From the NCBI GenBank assembly GCA_028282405.1, contig JANQIA010000327.1, positions 1-34,298 of the forward strand: a DNA stretch of 34,298 bases, given 5' to 3'. A program made the position numbers and the translations under genes. Numbering within the stretch: the first letter of the stretch is position 1; each line of letters opens with the position of its first letter. The notes beneath the pieces were generated by a model. The model made no database searches, was not told where the DNA came from, and was given only the letters and a program-made list of their open reading frames with translations. This document shows, one piece after another, positions 1 to 7,653 of the stretch. The stretch is from Rhodovibrionaceae bacterium. GTDB taxonomy: Bacteria > Pseudomonadota > Alphaproteobacteria > Kiloniellales > DSM-21159.

Positions 1-42
1 AGCCGGCCCCGCGCTGGCAGGAACGTTGCGTATGCCGGCCAT
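1..42 (-). CDS. Probable start of an ABC permease gene (partial)
   Basis: An ATG on the minus strand at position 42 opens a frame of 14 codons (MAGIRNVPASAGPA) that stays open to the window edge, 20 bases after the stop of the solute-binding protein gene. In sugar and glycerol-phosphate ABC operons the permease genes usually follow the binding protein, and no permease is seen elsewhere in this operon. The identity is inferred from position only; the visible residues are too few to recognise a family. Confidence 0.35.
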   Translation of the reverse strand, partial: MAGIRNVPASAGPA

Positions 43-62
43 CGCAGCCGGCACCGCCCCGC

Positions 63-1352
63 TCAACCTCCCTGCTGGTAGGGCTTCAACAGGCGCTCGG
101 CCTGGCTCTGCGCCTCCTGCAGCGCCTCGGCGGGCTCCTTCTGACCGGTCAGGGCCGCCTGGATGGCGTCGTCCAGCAGCTTGCGCACCCGGCCGGTCTG
201 ATAGGTCGAAAGCTCGGCCGTGGCGTAGTTCAACTGGTCGCGGGCCACCTTGGCCGGCGGGAACTCCTCGACGTACTGCTCCAGCGCCTCGGTCTGATAG
301 GACGCCGGGCTGATGCCGATGTAGCCGGTCTTGATCGACCAGTCCGCTGCAACCTCCGGCGAGGTCAGGTAGCGGATGAGACGCATGGCCGCGCGGCGGT
401 CGTCTTCGCTGGTCTGCTTGAAGATGTAGAAGTTGCCGCCACCGGTCGGGGTGCCGCGCTGCTTCTTGGCCGGCAGCATGGCGACGCCGAAGTCGAAGTC
501 GGCATTGTTCTTGACCGCGGTCAGGTTGCCGGTCGAGTGCCACATCATCGCGGTCTTCCCTTCCAGGAAGTTCTGCCGCAGCGTGCCCCACTCGATGGTG
601 CCTTCCGGCATGACGCCGTACTCGGCGCCCAGCGAACGCCAGTACTCCAGCGCCTCGATGACGGCGGGGTCGTCGAAGTAGGTCTCGGTCCCGTTGCCGT
701 TCATCAGCACCTGGCCGCTCTGCATGGAGAGCGCCCCGAACATCCAATAGGGATAGCCGGTGGAGGGGATCATCAGACCGTAGCGGCCGGCGTCGGCATC
801 GGTCAGCGCCTTCGCCGCCTTGGTCAGCTCGTCCCAGGTGGCCGGCGGGTTCTCGGGGTCGAGGCCGGCTTCGCGGAACATGTCCTTGTTGTAGTACATG
901 ACGATGGTCGAGCGCTGGAACGGAATGCCCCAGGTCTTGCCCAGCGTCTGGCCGTTCTCCATCAGCGCCGGATAGAAGGAGGCGAGCCAGGCGCGCTCCT
1001 CATCGGTCTCGACGATGTCGTCGAAGGCGACGATGGCGTCCTGCTCGATCAGGTCGTAGATGTCGATCGAGAACATCACCGAGAGCTGCGCCGGCTCGCC
1101 GCTCTGCAGGGCGGCCAACGCCTTGATGCGGGCGTCGTTGTAGTTGCCGGCATAGATCGCGTCGACGTCGATGTCCGGGTTCGCGGCCTCGAAGTCGGCG
1201 ACCAGCCCGTCGACGATCTTGGTCAGCGGCCCGCCGACGGCGACGGGGTAATACATGGTCAGCTTGGTCTGCTCGGCCTGAGCGATACCCGCCCCGGCCA
1301 AGCTGATGGCAGCCGCCGCAGCGGCCAGTTTCATACGGCTCAACAGTTGCAT
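63..1352 (-). CDS. ABC transporter family-1 solute-binding protein (UgpB-like)
   Basis: This is a periplasmic substrate-binding protein of 429 residues, the usual length for the family-1 (MalE/UgpB) class. It starts with a Sec signal peptide ending near AQAEQ (about residue 26), followed by the lobe-1 opening TKLTMYYPVAVGGPLTKIVDG typical of UgpB-like proteins. A strong ribosome site (GGAGGAG, 7 bases upstream) supports the start. It lies downstream of the ATPase gene on the same strand, in an operon with a DeoR regulator. UgpB relatives bind glycerol-3-phosphate or glycerophosphodiesters, but many similar proteins bind sugars. A DeoR regulator is compatible with either. The substrate cannot be read from the sequence. 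Confidence 0.85.
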   Translation of the reverse strand: MQLLSRMKLAAAAAAISLAGAGIAQAEQTKLTMYYPVAVGGPLTKIVDGLVADFEAANPDIDVDAIYAGNYNDARIKALAALQSGEPAQLSVMFSIDIYDLIEQDAIVAFDDIVETDEERAWLASFYPALMENGQTLGKTWGIPFQRSTIVMYYNKDMFREAGLDPENPPATWDELTKAAKALTDADAGRYGLMIPSTGYPYWMFGALSMQSGQVLMNGNGTETYFDDPAVIEALEYWRSLGAEYGVMPEGTIEWGTLRQNFLEGKTAMMWHSTGNLTAVKNNADFDFGVAMLPAKKQRGTPTGGGNFYIFKQTSEDDRRAAMRLIRYLTSPEVAADWSIKTGYIGISPASYQTEALEQYVEEFPPAKVARDQLNYATAELSTYQTGRVRKLLDDAIQAALTGQKEPAEALQEAQSQAERLLKPYQQGG

Positions 1353-1459
1353 GACTGCACTCCTCCGTTTGCGTTGGTCTCGTTACCTTCGTTGTCTTGT
1401 CGCCGGAGTGCCTCTTGCACGAGACAACCCCGGCCCTGCGGCCGCCTTTTCCCGGCGGT

Positions 1460-2536
1460 TCACTCCATCCAGGCGAAGCGCAAGGGCGCCTCCGCCCGTC
1501 GTTCGCTGGTTCGTTCGAACAGGTGCATGTCCTCGGCGCGCCAGCGCACATGAATGCGCTCGCCCGGCGCCATGCGGGTCAGCCGTGGCAGGCGCACCTG
1601 CAGCAGCGCCTCGCCGCAGCGCGCGGCGACGATGGTGTCGGCCCCGTGGTACTCGGAGGACTCGACCTCCGCCGGCAGGCCGTCGGCCTCGGCCAGATGG
1701 AGGTCTTCCGGGCGCACGCCGACCAGCCAGTCGCCGCCGGCTTGTCCAGCGCTGCCGTCGAGCGATACGCCGCCGGCGATCTCGATGCCTTGCCCGTCGG
1801 CGCTCAAGGGAATGAGGTTCATGGGCGGGGTGCCGATGAAGCGCGCGACGAAGGGCGTCAGCGGCCGGCTGTAAAGCTCCTCCGGCGTGCCCGACTGCTC
1901 GATGCGGCCGCCGTTCATCAGGAAGACGTGGTCGGCCATGGCCATGGCTTCGATCTGGTCGTGGGTGACGTAGACGACGGTCAAGCCGAGGCGCCGCTGC
2001 AGCGCGCGCAGCTCGGACCGCATGGTCTGGCGCAACTTGGCGTCGAGGTTCGACAGCGGCTCGTCCATCAGGCAGACGGGATGCTGCGCGACGATGGCGC
2101 GGGCGAGCGCCACCCGCTGGCGCTGACCGCCGGAGAGCTGCGAGGGCTTGCGCTGCAAGTAGGGCTCGAGCCCGGTCAGCTCGGCCGCCCAGGCCAGCCG
2201 GCGCGCCCGTTCCGCCCGCTCGACCTTCCGGACCTTGAGGCCGAAGAGGATGTTCTCCGCCACGTTGAGGTGCGGGAAGAGCGCGTAGTTCTGGAAGACC
2301 ATCGAGACGCCGCGGTCCGAGGGCGACGCGTCCGTCACATCGCGGTCGTCGATCAAGATGCTGCCCTCGCTGGCCGTCTCCAGCCCCGCGATCAGCCGCA
2401 GGGTCGTCGACTTGCCGCAGCCCGAGGGGCCGAGCAGGACGACGAAGCTGCCGGGCGCGATGGTGAGCGAGATGTCGTCGACGCCCTTGGTCTCGCCCCA
2501 GGCGCAGGTCACCCGCTCGAGCGCAATGCGGCTCAT
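1460..2536 (-). CDS. ABC transporter ATP-binding protein, MalK/UgpC type
   Basis: Cytoplasmic ATPase subunit of 358 residues that would power import with the neighbouring binding protein. Walker A GPSGCGKST is at residues 36-44, the signature LSGGQ at 134-138 and Walker B CLMDE at 155-159, followed by a TOBE-type C-terminal domain (about 240-350) typical of MalK/UgpC. The start ATG overlaps the stop of the DeoR gene as ATGA, so the two are translationally coupled. A longer in-frame extension upstream is only a shadow of the DeoR gene. Placing the ATPase ahead of the binding protein differs from the classic ugpBAEC order. Confidence 0.88.
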   Translation of the reverse strand: MSRIALERVTCAWGETKGVDDISLTIAPGSFVVLLGPSGCGKSTTLRLIAGLETASEGSILIDDRDVTDASPSDRGVSMVFQNYALFPHLNVAENILFGLKVRKVERAERARRLAWAAELTGLEPYLQRKPSQLSGGQRQRVALARAIVAQHPVCLMDEPLSNLDAKLRQTMRSELRALQRRLGLTVVYVTHDQIEAMAMADHVFLMNGGRIEQSGTPEELYSRPLTPFVARFIGTPPMNLIPLSADGQGIEIAGGVSLDGSAGQAGGDWLVGVRPEDLHLAEADGLPAEVESSEYHGADTIVAARCGEALLQVRLPRLTRMAPGERIHVRWRAEDMHLFERTSERRAEAPLRFAWME

Positions 2537-3342
2537 GGCGCGGCCAGGCGCGAGTCCGGCATTTCGCCGGCTGCGTCCGAGTCCGCAATCACCAGCGCCA
2601 CCCCGGCACTGGCCAGCTCTTCGGCGATGTTGCCGGGCGGCGCTTCGTCGGTGATGAAGCTGGTCACCTCGTCGATACGGCCGCCGCGGACGACGGCGCG
2701 GCGCTCGAACTTGGTGCGGTCGGCGACCAGCAGGCTTTCGCGGCAATTGGCCAGGATGGCCTGGCGCGCCAGCACCTCGCCGTCGTGGAAGTCCAGCAGG
2801 CTGCCGTCGGCCTCGATGGCGCCGACGCCGAAGATGCCGACGTCGACCCGGTACTTGGCGAAGAAGTCCTCGGCGGTGCGGCCGATCAGGTCGAGATCGG
2901 CCGGCCGAAGCTGGCCGCCGGCGATGGTCACCTCGAAGTCGGGATTGGTGGCGGCCGCGGCGGCCAAGCGCAGGTTGTTGGTGAAGACGCGCAAGCCCCG
3001 GTGCGCGGTGAGCGCGCGCATCACCAGCTCCGGCGTGGTGCCGATGCCGAAGGCCAGCGAGGCGCCGTCGGGAATGCGGGCCGCCACGGCCCGGGCGATG
3101 GCCTGCTTGCGCGGCAAGTTGAGCACCATGCGGGTCTGGTAGCCGAGGTTGCCCTGGCCGTCGTGCGGCCGCTCGACCCCGCCGTGACGGCGCAGCAGGA
3201 TGCCTCGATCGCACAAGGCGTTCACGTCGCGCCGGATGGTCTGCGTGGTCACGCCATAGCGGGCGGCCAGATCGTCGATCGTCTGGAAGCCCTCGCTGCG
3301 GACCAGCTCGGCAATCTCGGCCTGACGGGATCCAATGTTCAT
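2533..3342 (-). CDS. DeoR-family transcriptional regulator
   Basis: A 269-residue regulator, normal for the DeoR/GlpR family. The N-terminal winged helix shows IAELVRSEGFQTIDDLAARYGVTT then TIRRDVNALCDRGILLRRHGG, the hallmark of the family. The C-terminal half is the DeoR-C sugar-phosphate sensor fold (FGIGTT, FTNNLRLA, GVGAI motifs). I chose the ATG at 3342 (GGTGG upstream) over a TTG at 3375 because the extra 11 codons have no family similarity and overlap an inverted repeat that looks like an operator. It is the first gene of the ABC operon and probably represses it, relieved by a phosphorylated substrate. Family assignment is firm; the effector is unknown. Confidence 0.87.
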   Translation of the reverse strand: MNIGSRQAEIAELVRSEGFQTIDDLAARYGVTTQTIRRDVNALCDRGILLRRHGGVERPHDGQGNLGYQTRMVLNLPRKQAIARAVAARIPDGASLAFGIGTTPELVMRALTAHRGLRVFTNNLRLAAAAATNPDFEVTIAGGQLRPADLDLIGRTAEDFFAKYRVDVGIFGVGAIEADGSLLDFHDGEVLARQAILANCRESLLVADRTKFERRAVVRGGRIDEVTSFITDEAPPGNIAEELASAGVALVIADSDAAGEMPDSRLAAP

Positions 3343-3356
3343 TCGGACCACCCAAG

Positions 3357-3374
3357 TGAACTTCAGAATGTTCA
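3357..3374. promoter_or_regulatory. Inverted repeat TGAAC-N8-GTTCA upstream of the DeoR gene
   Basis: Perfect 5-base arms TGAAC (3357-3361) and GTTCA (3370-3374) lie 15-32 bases upstream of the DeoR start. Arms of GAAC/GTTC resemble halves of GlpR-type operators. It is a candidate autoregulatory site, by inference from position. Confidence 0.35.
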
Positions 3375-3392
3375 AATGAGCATTAGATGCCG

Positions 3393-3409
3393 CATATGAC
3401 GGTCATATG
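3393..3409. promoter_or_regulatory. 17-bp perfect palindrome CATATGAC-G-GTCATATG
   Basis: Eight-base arms are perfectly complementary around a single central G. The element lies in the divergent region between the DeoR gene (minus, start 3342) and the monooxygenase gene (plus, start 3552), about 50 bases upstream of the DeoR start. Its symmetry and place point to a dimeric regulator, most simply the DeoR protein itself. Which factor binds is not shown by the sequence. Confidence 0.5.
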
Positions 3410-3476
3410 AATGTCCGATGACAGAGAAACGAAACCTGACATGTTGCACGCCAGATTCTCCTCCAACGCAATTGTC

Positions 3477-3495
3477 AATGCGAATCATTCTCACT
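3477..3495. promoter_or_regulatory. Fur-like iron box
   Basis: The 19-mer AATGCGAAT-C-ATTCTCACT has arms matching at 7 of 9 positions and closely resembles the Fur consensus built on GAATNATTC. It lies 57 bases upstream of the monooxygenase start. Alphaproteobacterial Fur/Irr/Mur proteins use related sites, so the exact regulator is open. Confidence 0.5.
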
Positions 3496-3551
3496 ATTTA
3501 ACTGCGCTTATTGAGAGGGCGACCCTTCGGCCGTCGAACAAAGGAGCTGTC

Positions 3552-3875
3552 ATGTTCGTTGCGATGAATCGTTTCCGGATTATCAAAGGCCAGGAAGAAG
3601 CCTTCGAGGAAGTGTGGCGGAGCCGCGACGGCCGCCTCAAGGGGCTGCCCGGCTTTGTCGAGTTTCACCTGCTCAAGGGCCCCGAGGCCGAGGACCACGT
3701 GCTCTATGCCAGCCATACGATCTGGAACAGCCGCGCGGACTTCGAGAATTGGACGCGCTCGGACGCCTTCCGCCAAGCGCACAGGAATGCGGGACAGACC
3801 AGCGGCATGTATATCGGCGGCCCGCACTTCGAAGGCTTCGAAGCTGTGCCACAGATAAACGAGAGGGCCGAGTAA
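3552..3875 (+). CDS. ABM-fold monooxygenase, IsdG/HmoB-like (possible heme-degrading)
   Basis: A small soluble protein of 107 residues. It opens MFVAMNRFRIIKGQEEAFEE and continues with a GLPGFVEFHLLKG strand and a W-x-S-x-x-DFENW segment, the pattern of the antibiotic-biosynthesis-monooxygenase (ABM) superfamily that includes IsdG-type heme oxygenases. The late ATG is chosen because AAAGGAGCT lies just upstream, and the longer frame before it contains the regulatory region. The Fur-like box upstream suggests induction under iron limitation, fitting heme iron release. No heme uptake genes are visible nearby, so the heme role is inference. A quinone or aldehyde-handling ABM protein is the main alternative. 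Confidence 0.72.
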   Translation: MFVAMNRFRIIKGQEEAFEEVWRSRDGRLKGLPGFVEFHLLKGPEAEDHVLYASHTIWNSRADFENWTRSDAFRQAHRNAGQTSGMYIGGPHFEGFEAVPQINERAE

Positions 3876-3896
3876 GGCCGCTCAGGTAGCAGAGGC

Positions 3897-3935
3897 TTTT
3901 TTTGCCGGGGCCGCGGTTTAAGTCTGCGGCCCCGG
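3897..3935. terminator. Strong stem-loop between convergent genes
   Basis: A perfect 10-bp GC stem (3905-3914 with 3926-3935, 11-base loop) lies between the stops of the monooxygenase (plus) and the HdeD-like gene (minus). A run of seven T precedes the stem on the plus strand (3897-3903), with only a weak imperfect stem before it. The arrangement suits transcript ends from both sides, but neither strand has the textbook stem-then-U order. Confidence 0.4.
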
Positions 3936-3950
3936 ACAAATGACTTGGCG

Positions 3951-4526
3951 TCAGGCCTTCTTGCCGGCCAGGGCGATCATGACCATGGCCCAGCCGCTGA
4001 AGATCAGCTCGATGCCGACCAGGAGGCCCAAGACCCAGATGGCGGCTTCGGGCAGGGCGGCCCAGATGATGACGCCGACGATGACGCCCAGGATGCCGCT
4101 GAACATCAGCCAGCCCCAGCCTGCGGAGGGGCGCTGGCGAAAGGCGGCCATGATCTTGACGATGCCCTGGGCGACGAAGAAGGCGGCCAGCAGGATGGTC
4201 AGCGTCAGGACGCCCTGCAGGGGGTAGAACAGCAGGATGGCGCCGAGCGCCAGCGCCAAGAGGCCGCCGAGCACCTGCAAGGCGAAGACCTTCCAGCCTT
4301 TGGAGCGGAAGGCCTGAACGAGCTGGGCGATACCGCCGATCAGAAAGAGGACGCCGAACACCATCTCCACCGCCAGCGTCGCGGCGAAGGGCATGATGAT
4401 CGCCAGGGTCCCAAGGATGATCCAAAGAATGCCGAGCGCCAGGAGCCACCCCCAAGCGGCATGGATTTCTTTCAGACCCGGGATGGGGCCTGTGCCTTGG
4501 TCTTTCGTCGGTGTTTCCTCAGTCAT
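3951..4526 (-). CDS. HdeD-family (DUF308) membrane protein
   Basis: An integral inner-membrane protein of 191 residues with about six transmembrane helices arranged as pairs, beginning with WGWLLALGILWIILGTLAIIMP. The repeated pattern of glycine-rich helix pairs and the phrase GVLFLIGGIAQLVQAF are typical of the HdeD/DUF308 family. HdeD in E. coli is linked to acid resistance at high cell density, but most homologues have no known function. It stands alone, convergent with the monooxygenase and divergent from the aminotransferase. A moderate ribosome site (AGAAGGCGAG) supports the ATG at 4526. Confidence 0.8.
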   Translation of the reverse strand: MTEETPTKDQGTGPIPGLKEIHAAWGWLLALGILWIILGTLAIIMPFAATLAVEMVFGVLFLIGGIAQLVQAFRSKGWKVFALQVLGGLLALALGAILLFYPLQGVLTLTILLAAFFVAQGIVKIMAAFRQRPSAGWGWLMFSGILGVIVGVIIWAALPEAAIWVLGLLVGIELIFSGWAMVMIALAGKKA

Positions 4527-4916
4527 CGTCTCGCCTTCTGTGGAATGGTCCGAACGTGGCCGCAGGGCCGTCGGAGACCTTGAAGCCGTCCTTCATGGCC
4601 TCCGCGAGGTTCACACAGTCGCCAGGAGTCAGGCACGTTCCATAACGACCTGAAACTGCGCCTTGCCGAACCTGCGCAATCAGCCGGCTTTTACACCAGT
4701 TCGCGAACAAGGGCCAAGACCCGTTTGACGCAGCCCATTTCAATTGGGAGAGGGCAGGCCCGTCCGGCGCGCCACGGCGCCCGAAGCAGCTATGCCCCGA
4801 ACGCCATGAGGCCCGTCGCTTTTCGCTATGTTTGGCCGGGTGCAGCCGTGATAGGCTGTGGGGTGAGTTGACTGAAGGATGCGCGCCCCGGCCGGAGCGC
4901 GAAGGGAGCGAATGCC
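4527..4916. other. Gene-free divergent region
   Basis: This 390-base stretch separates the HdeD-like gene and the aminotransferase gene and should hold both promoters. A 74-codon minus-strand frame here (4519-4743) overlaps the HdeD start and shows no recognisable domain. I see no clear inverted repeat or RNA gene. Confidence 0.5.
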
Positions 4917-6305
4917 ATGAACTACCAGCCTCCTCAAAACGACTATCGCGAGTTCATCGAAGCGGACCGCGCGCACGTCTGGCATCACCTGAGCCAGCAC
5001 AAAAAGTACGAGACCGTCGACCCCTTGATGATCATCGAGGGCAAGGGCCTGCGCGTGTGGAACGCCGAAGGTCGGTCCCATCTCGATGCGACCTCGGGCG
5101 GCGTCTGGACCGTCAACGTCGGCTACGGCCGCAGCGAGATCGCCGAGGCGGTGCGCGAGCAGTTGGTCAAGCTGCCCTACTTCGCCGGCGCCGCCGGCAC
5201 CATCCCCGGCGCGCGCTTCGCCGAGCGGCTGATCTCCAAGATGCCGGGCATGAGCCGGGTCTACTTCTCCAACTCGGGCTCCGAGGCGAACGAGAAGGCC
5301 TACAAGATCGTCCGCCAGATCGCGCACAACAAATACGGCGGCAAGAAGCACAAGATTCTCTTCCGCGAGCGCGACTATCACGGCACCACCATCACTGCCC
5401 TGTCGTCCGGCGGCCAGGAAGAGCGCAAGGCGCAGTACGGTCCCTTCACACCGGGCTTCGTCGAGGTGCCGCATTGCCTCGAGTACCGCAGCCAGTGGGG
5501 CGAGGTGGCGGACTACGGCATTCGCGCCGCCAACGCGATCGAAGAGGTCATCCTGCGCGAAGGACCGGACACGGTCGGCGGCCTGATCCTCGAGCCGATC
5601 ACCGCCGGCGGCGGCGTCATCCCGCCGCCCAAAGACTATTGGCAGCGGGTGCAGGAGATTTGCCACCAGTACGACATCCTGCTGATCATCGACGAGGTGG
5701 TCTGCGGCGTCGGCCGCACCGGCACCTGGTTCGGCTACCAGCACTACGACGTGCAGCCGGATATCGTGACCATGGCCAAGGGCGTCGCCTCCGGCTATGC
5801 CGCCATCTCCTGCACGGTCACCACCGAAGCGGTCTTCGAGGCCTTCAAGGCCGATCCGGACGACCCCATGAGCTACTTCCGCGACATCTCGACCTTCGGC
5901 GGCTGCACCGGCGGTCCCGCGGCGGCGCTGGAAAACATGCGGGTCATCGAGGACGAGAACCTGCTGGAGAACTGCACGGCCATGGGCGAGTACCTGCAGG
6001 AGCAGCTCAGAGCCCTGCAGGGTAAGCACGCGGTCATCGGCGACGTGCGCGGCAAGGGCCTGTTCCAGGGCGCCGAACTGGTCGTCGACCGGGAGACCAA
6101 GGAGCCACTGCCGGAAGCCATGGTGCAGGGCGTGGTGGCCGACTGCATGAAGACCTCGGCCGTGATCATCGGCGCCACCAACCGCTCGCTCGCGGGGCTC
6201 AACAACACGCTGTGCTTCAGCCCGGGCTTCATCGCCACCAAGTCGGACATCGACGAGCTGGTGACGGCGGTCGACGGCGCGCTCGACCGGGTGGTCAACG
6301 CCTAG
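4917..6305 (+). CDS. tpa: Class-III aminotransferase, taurine:pyruvate aminotransferase-like
   Basis: PLP-dependent enzyme of 462 residues. The N-terminal half holds ATSGGVWTVNVGYG (58-71) and SNSGSEANEKAYK (118-130), then the PLP-contacting IIDEVVCGVGRTG (257-269), with Schiff-base lysine K288 in TMAKGVASGY. The opening NDYREFIEADRAHVWHHLSQHKK and the overall length are what I recall for Roseobacter-type taurine:pyruvate aminotransferases, which convert taurine and pyruvate to sulfoacetaldehyde and alanine. The start is backed by AAGGGAG upstream. No xsc or tau transporter is present in the window, so the substrate is inferred. An omega-amino-acid aminotransferase is the alternative. It stands as a single-gene unit. 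Confidence 0.68.
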   Translation: MNYQPPQNDYREFIEADRAHVWHHLSQHKKYETVDPLMIIEGKGLRVWNAEGRSHLDATSGGVWTVNVGYGRSEIAEAVREQLVKLPYFAGAAGTIPGARFAERLISKMPGMSRVYFSNSGSEANEKAYKIVRQIAHNKYGGKKHKILFRERDYHGTTITALSSGGQEERKAQYGPFTPGFVEVPHCLEYRSQWGEVADYGIRAANAIEEVILREGPDTVGGLILEPITAGGGVIPPPKDYWQRVQEICHQYDILLIIDEVVCGVGRTGTWFGYQHYDVQPDIVTMAKGVASGYAAISCTVTTEAVFEAFKADPDDPMSYFRDISTFGGCTGGPAAALENMRVIEDENLLENCTAMGEYLQEQLRALQGKHAVIGDVRGKGLFQGAELVVDRETKEPLPEAMVQGVVADCMKTSAVIIGATNRSLAGLNNTLCFSPGFIATKSDIDELVTAVDGALDRVVNA

Positions 6306-6329
6306 GCAGTGCCGGCCGGCTTAGGACGC

Positions 6330-6776
6330 TTAGGAGGCGGCCGCTTCAGCCTGCTGCTGGGCGGCCTCGAAGGCAGCCCGCCAGTCGGCGTTGTGCACGG
6401 ACAGCACCTCCGAGCCCTGGGTGACGAAGAAGATCGGCGGATAGACCCGCCGAAGCTGCGGCGCAGCCTCGCGCAGGATGGGGTCCGCGTCACCGAAGGA
6501 CCCGACCGTGGCCACGTCGCGGGTCCGCGCGATGACGTTCACCGCCACCTCGAAGCCCATCTCCTCAGCCACCGCGGCGACGTCCGGCAGGTGGTTGCGC
6601 TTGAAGGCCATGCAGGGCGCGCAGTTTTCCGCGCCGTAGAAGTGGAAGGTGATGTCCGACGCGGCCGCTTGTCCGGCAGCGACCTGGCTGCCACCGGCCA
6701 ACGCGGGCGCAAGGCCTGCAACGGCAAGGGCGGAAACGGTTGCGACGGCCGCCATCCTGCGTGTCCAAGACTTCAT
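6330..6776 (-). CDS. Periplasmic thioredoxin-fold protein (CAPC)
   Basis: A secreted protein of 148 residues with a signal peptide (about 1-27, MKSWTRRM start, hydrophobic core, ALAGG end). The redox motif FYGAENCAPCMAFKRNHLP places CAPC at residues 52-55, at the start of a thioredoxin-like helix; YPPIFFVTQG later supplies the cis-proline region. GAGGAG upstream of the ATG at 6776 decides that start over an in-frame codon at 6800. It is convergent with the aminotransferase and divergent from the DUF1989 gene. SoxS/SoxW-like proteins of the nearby Sox island have the same fold, so this may be an extra thiol-disulfide protein for periplasmic sulfur enzymes, but that link is inference. Confidence 0.75.
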   Translation of the reverse strand: MKSWTRRMAAVATVSALAVAGLAPALAGGSQVAAGQAAASDITFHFYGAENCAPCMAFKRNHLPDVAAVAEEMGFEVAVNVIARTRDVATVGSFGDADPILREAAPQLRRVYPPIFFVTQGSEVLSVHNADWRAAFEAAQQQAEAAAS

Positions 6777-6840
6777 CGTTGGGCTCCTCAGGTCTGCCAC
6801 GTCTCAAGCCGGCGCGCGCCAAGTGCGGCCACCACCATAT

Positions 6841-6855
6841 CCCTAGCAGATAGGG
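6841..6855. promoter_or_regulatory. Small inverted repeat CCCTA-N5-TAGGG
   Basis: Five-base perfect arms lie in the divergent region between the thioredoxin-like gene (minus) and the DUF1989 gene (plus). It could be an operator. Arms this short also arise by chance in GC-rich DNA. Confidence 0.25.
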
Positions 6856-6954
6856 TGCCGCGTCCGCCGATGCAGCCCGAGGGCGCGTGCCAGAGTGCAC
6901 AAGCGCGTGAGGTCGGCGGCGCCTCGATCGGATTGCGGTGAAAGGAGATCGTCC

Positions 6955-7653
6955 ATGGATAAGGCCTTCGACCCGGCAGAGCCGGACGGACGCAACGCGA
7001 GCCTGGACAGCGCGATTGCGCCGGACGGCAGACCGGCGACCGGCGAGACCTACCTGGTGCCGGCGCGCTGCGGCGTGGCGGTCGCGCTCGAACCCGGACA
7101 GCGTCTGGTCATCGTCAACAGCCACGGGACGCAGGTCTGCGACTTCTGGGCCTTCAACGCCGAGGATCTCGACGAGCATCTTTCGATGGAGCATCTGCAC
7201 ACCCAGCTCGGCTCGATCTATCCCAAGCCGGGCGATCCGCTGGTCAGCAACCGGCGCCGGCCCCTGCTGTCCTTCGAGGCCGACAGCTCCCCCGGCGTCC
7301 ACGACACGGTCGTCGCCGCCTGCGATCACCATCGTTACCGCCAGCTCGGCTGCACGGACTATCACGACAACTGCACCGACAACCTGCGCATGGCACTGAT
7401 CGCCGTCGGCCGACGAGCGCCCGCCATCCCCGCGCCCTTCAATGTCTGGATGAACACGCCGGTATCGGCCGACGGCAGGGTGTCCTGGCTGCCGACCGTC
7501 GCCAAGCCGGGGGACGAGGTGGTCTTTCGCGCCGAGAGGCCCTGCCTCGCCGTCATGTCGGCCTGCCCCCAGGATCTCATGCCGATCAACGGCGAGGGTT
7601 GCCGGCCCTGCGAGCTGCACTTTCGCGTCGAAGGCGGACAGACCGGGCCCTAG
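6955..7653 (+). CDS. DUF1989 (urea carboxylase-associated) family protein
   Basis: A soluble protein of 232 residues. It contains VNSHGTQVCDFWAFNAED and the family landmark GCTDYHDNCTDNLRMAL, with conserved His and Cys that look metal-binding, then NVWMNTPV and the C-terminal MSACPQDLMPIN. These match the DUF1989 family, which often sits beside urea carboxylase or amidase genes; no such partner is seen here. AAAGGAGATC upstream fixes the ATG at 6955 rather than an upstream in-frame codon. Its last four bases overlap the convergent YeeE-type gene. The function is not established. Its place beside a sulfur permease and the Sox regulator is noted but not explained. Confidence 0.75.
   Translation: MDKAFDPAEPDGRNASLDSAIAPDGRPATGETYLVPARCGVAVALEPGQRLVIVNSHGTQVCDFWAFNAEDLDEHLSMEHLHTQLGSIYPKPGDPLVSNRRRPLLSFEADSSPGVHDTVVAACDHHRYRQLGCTDYHDNCTDNLRMALIAVGRRAPAIPAPFNVWMNTPVSADGRVSWLPTVAKPGDEVVFRAERPCLAVMSACPQDLMPINGEGCRPCELHFRVEGGQTGP

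Noticed and set aside
537-3399. Long plus-strand open frames opposite the DeoR-ATPase-binding protein operon
   Set aside because: They mirror real minus-strand genes in high-GC codon usage, are rich in Arg, Ala, Gly and Pro, and show no domain or ribosome site.
3897-3903. Textbook intrinsic terminator for the monooxygenase at the T7 run
   Set aside because: The stem just before the T run is weak and mismatched; the strong stem comes after it, so only a general stem-loop is reported.
4519-4743. Possible 74-residue protein between the HdeD-like gene and the aminotransferase
   Set aside because: It overlaps the HdeD start on the same strand, has no known domain and no convincing ribosome site.
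4740-6029. 429-codon minus-strand frame opposite the aminotransferase
   Set aside because: It is antisense to a gene with clear PLP motifs and has low-complexity composition without recognisable motifs.
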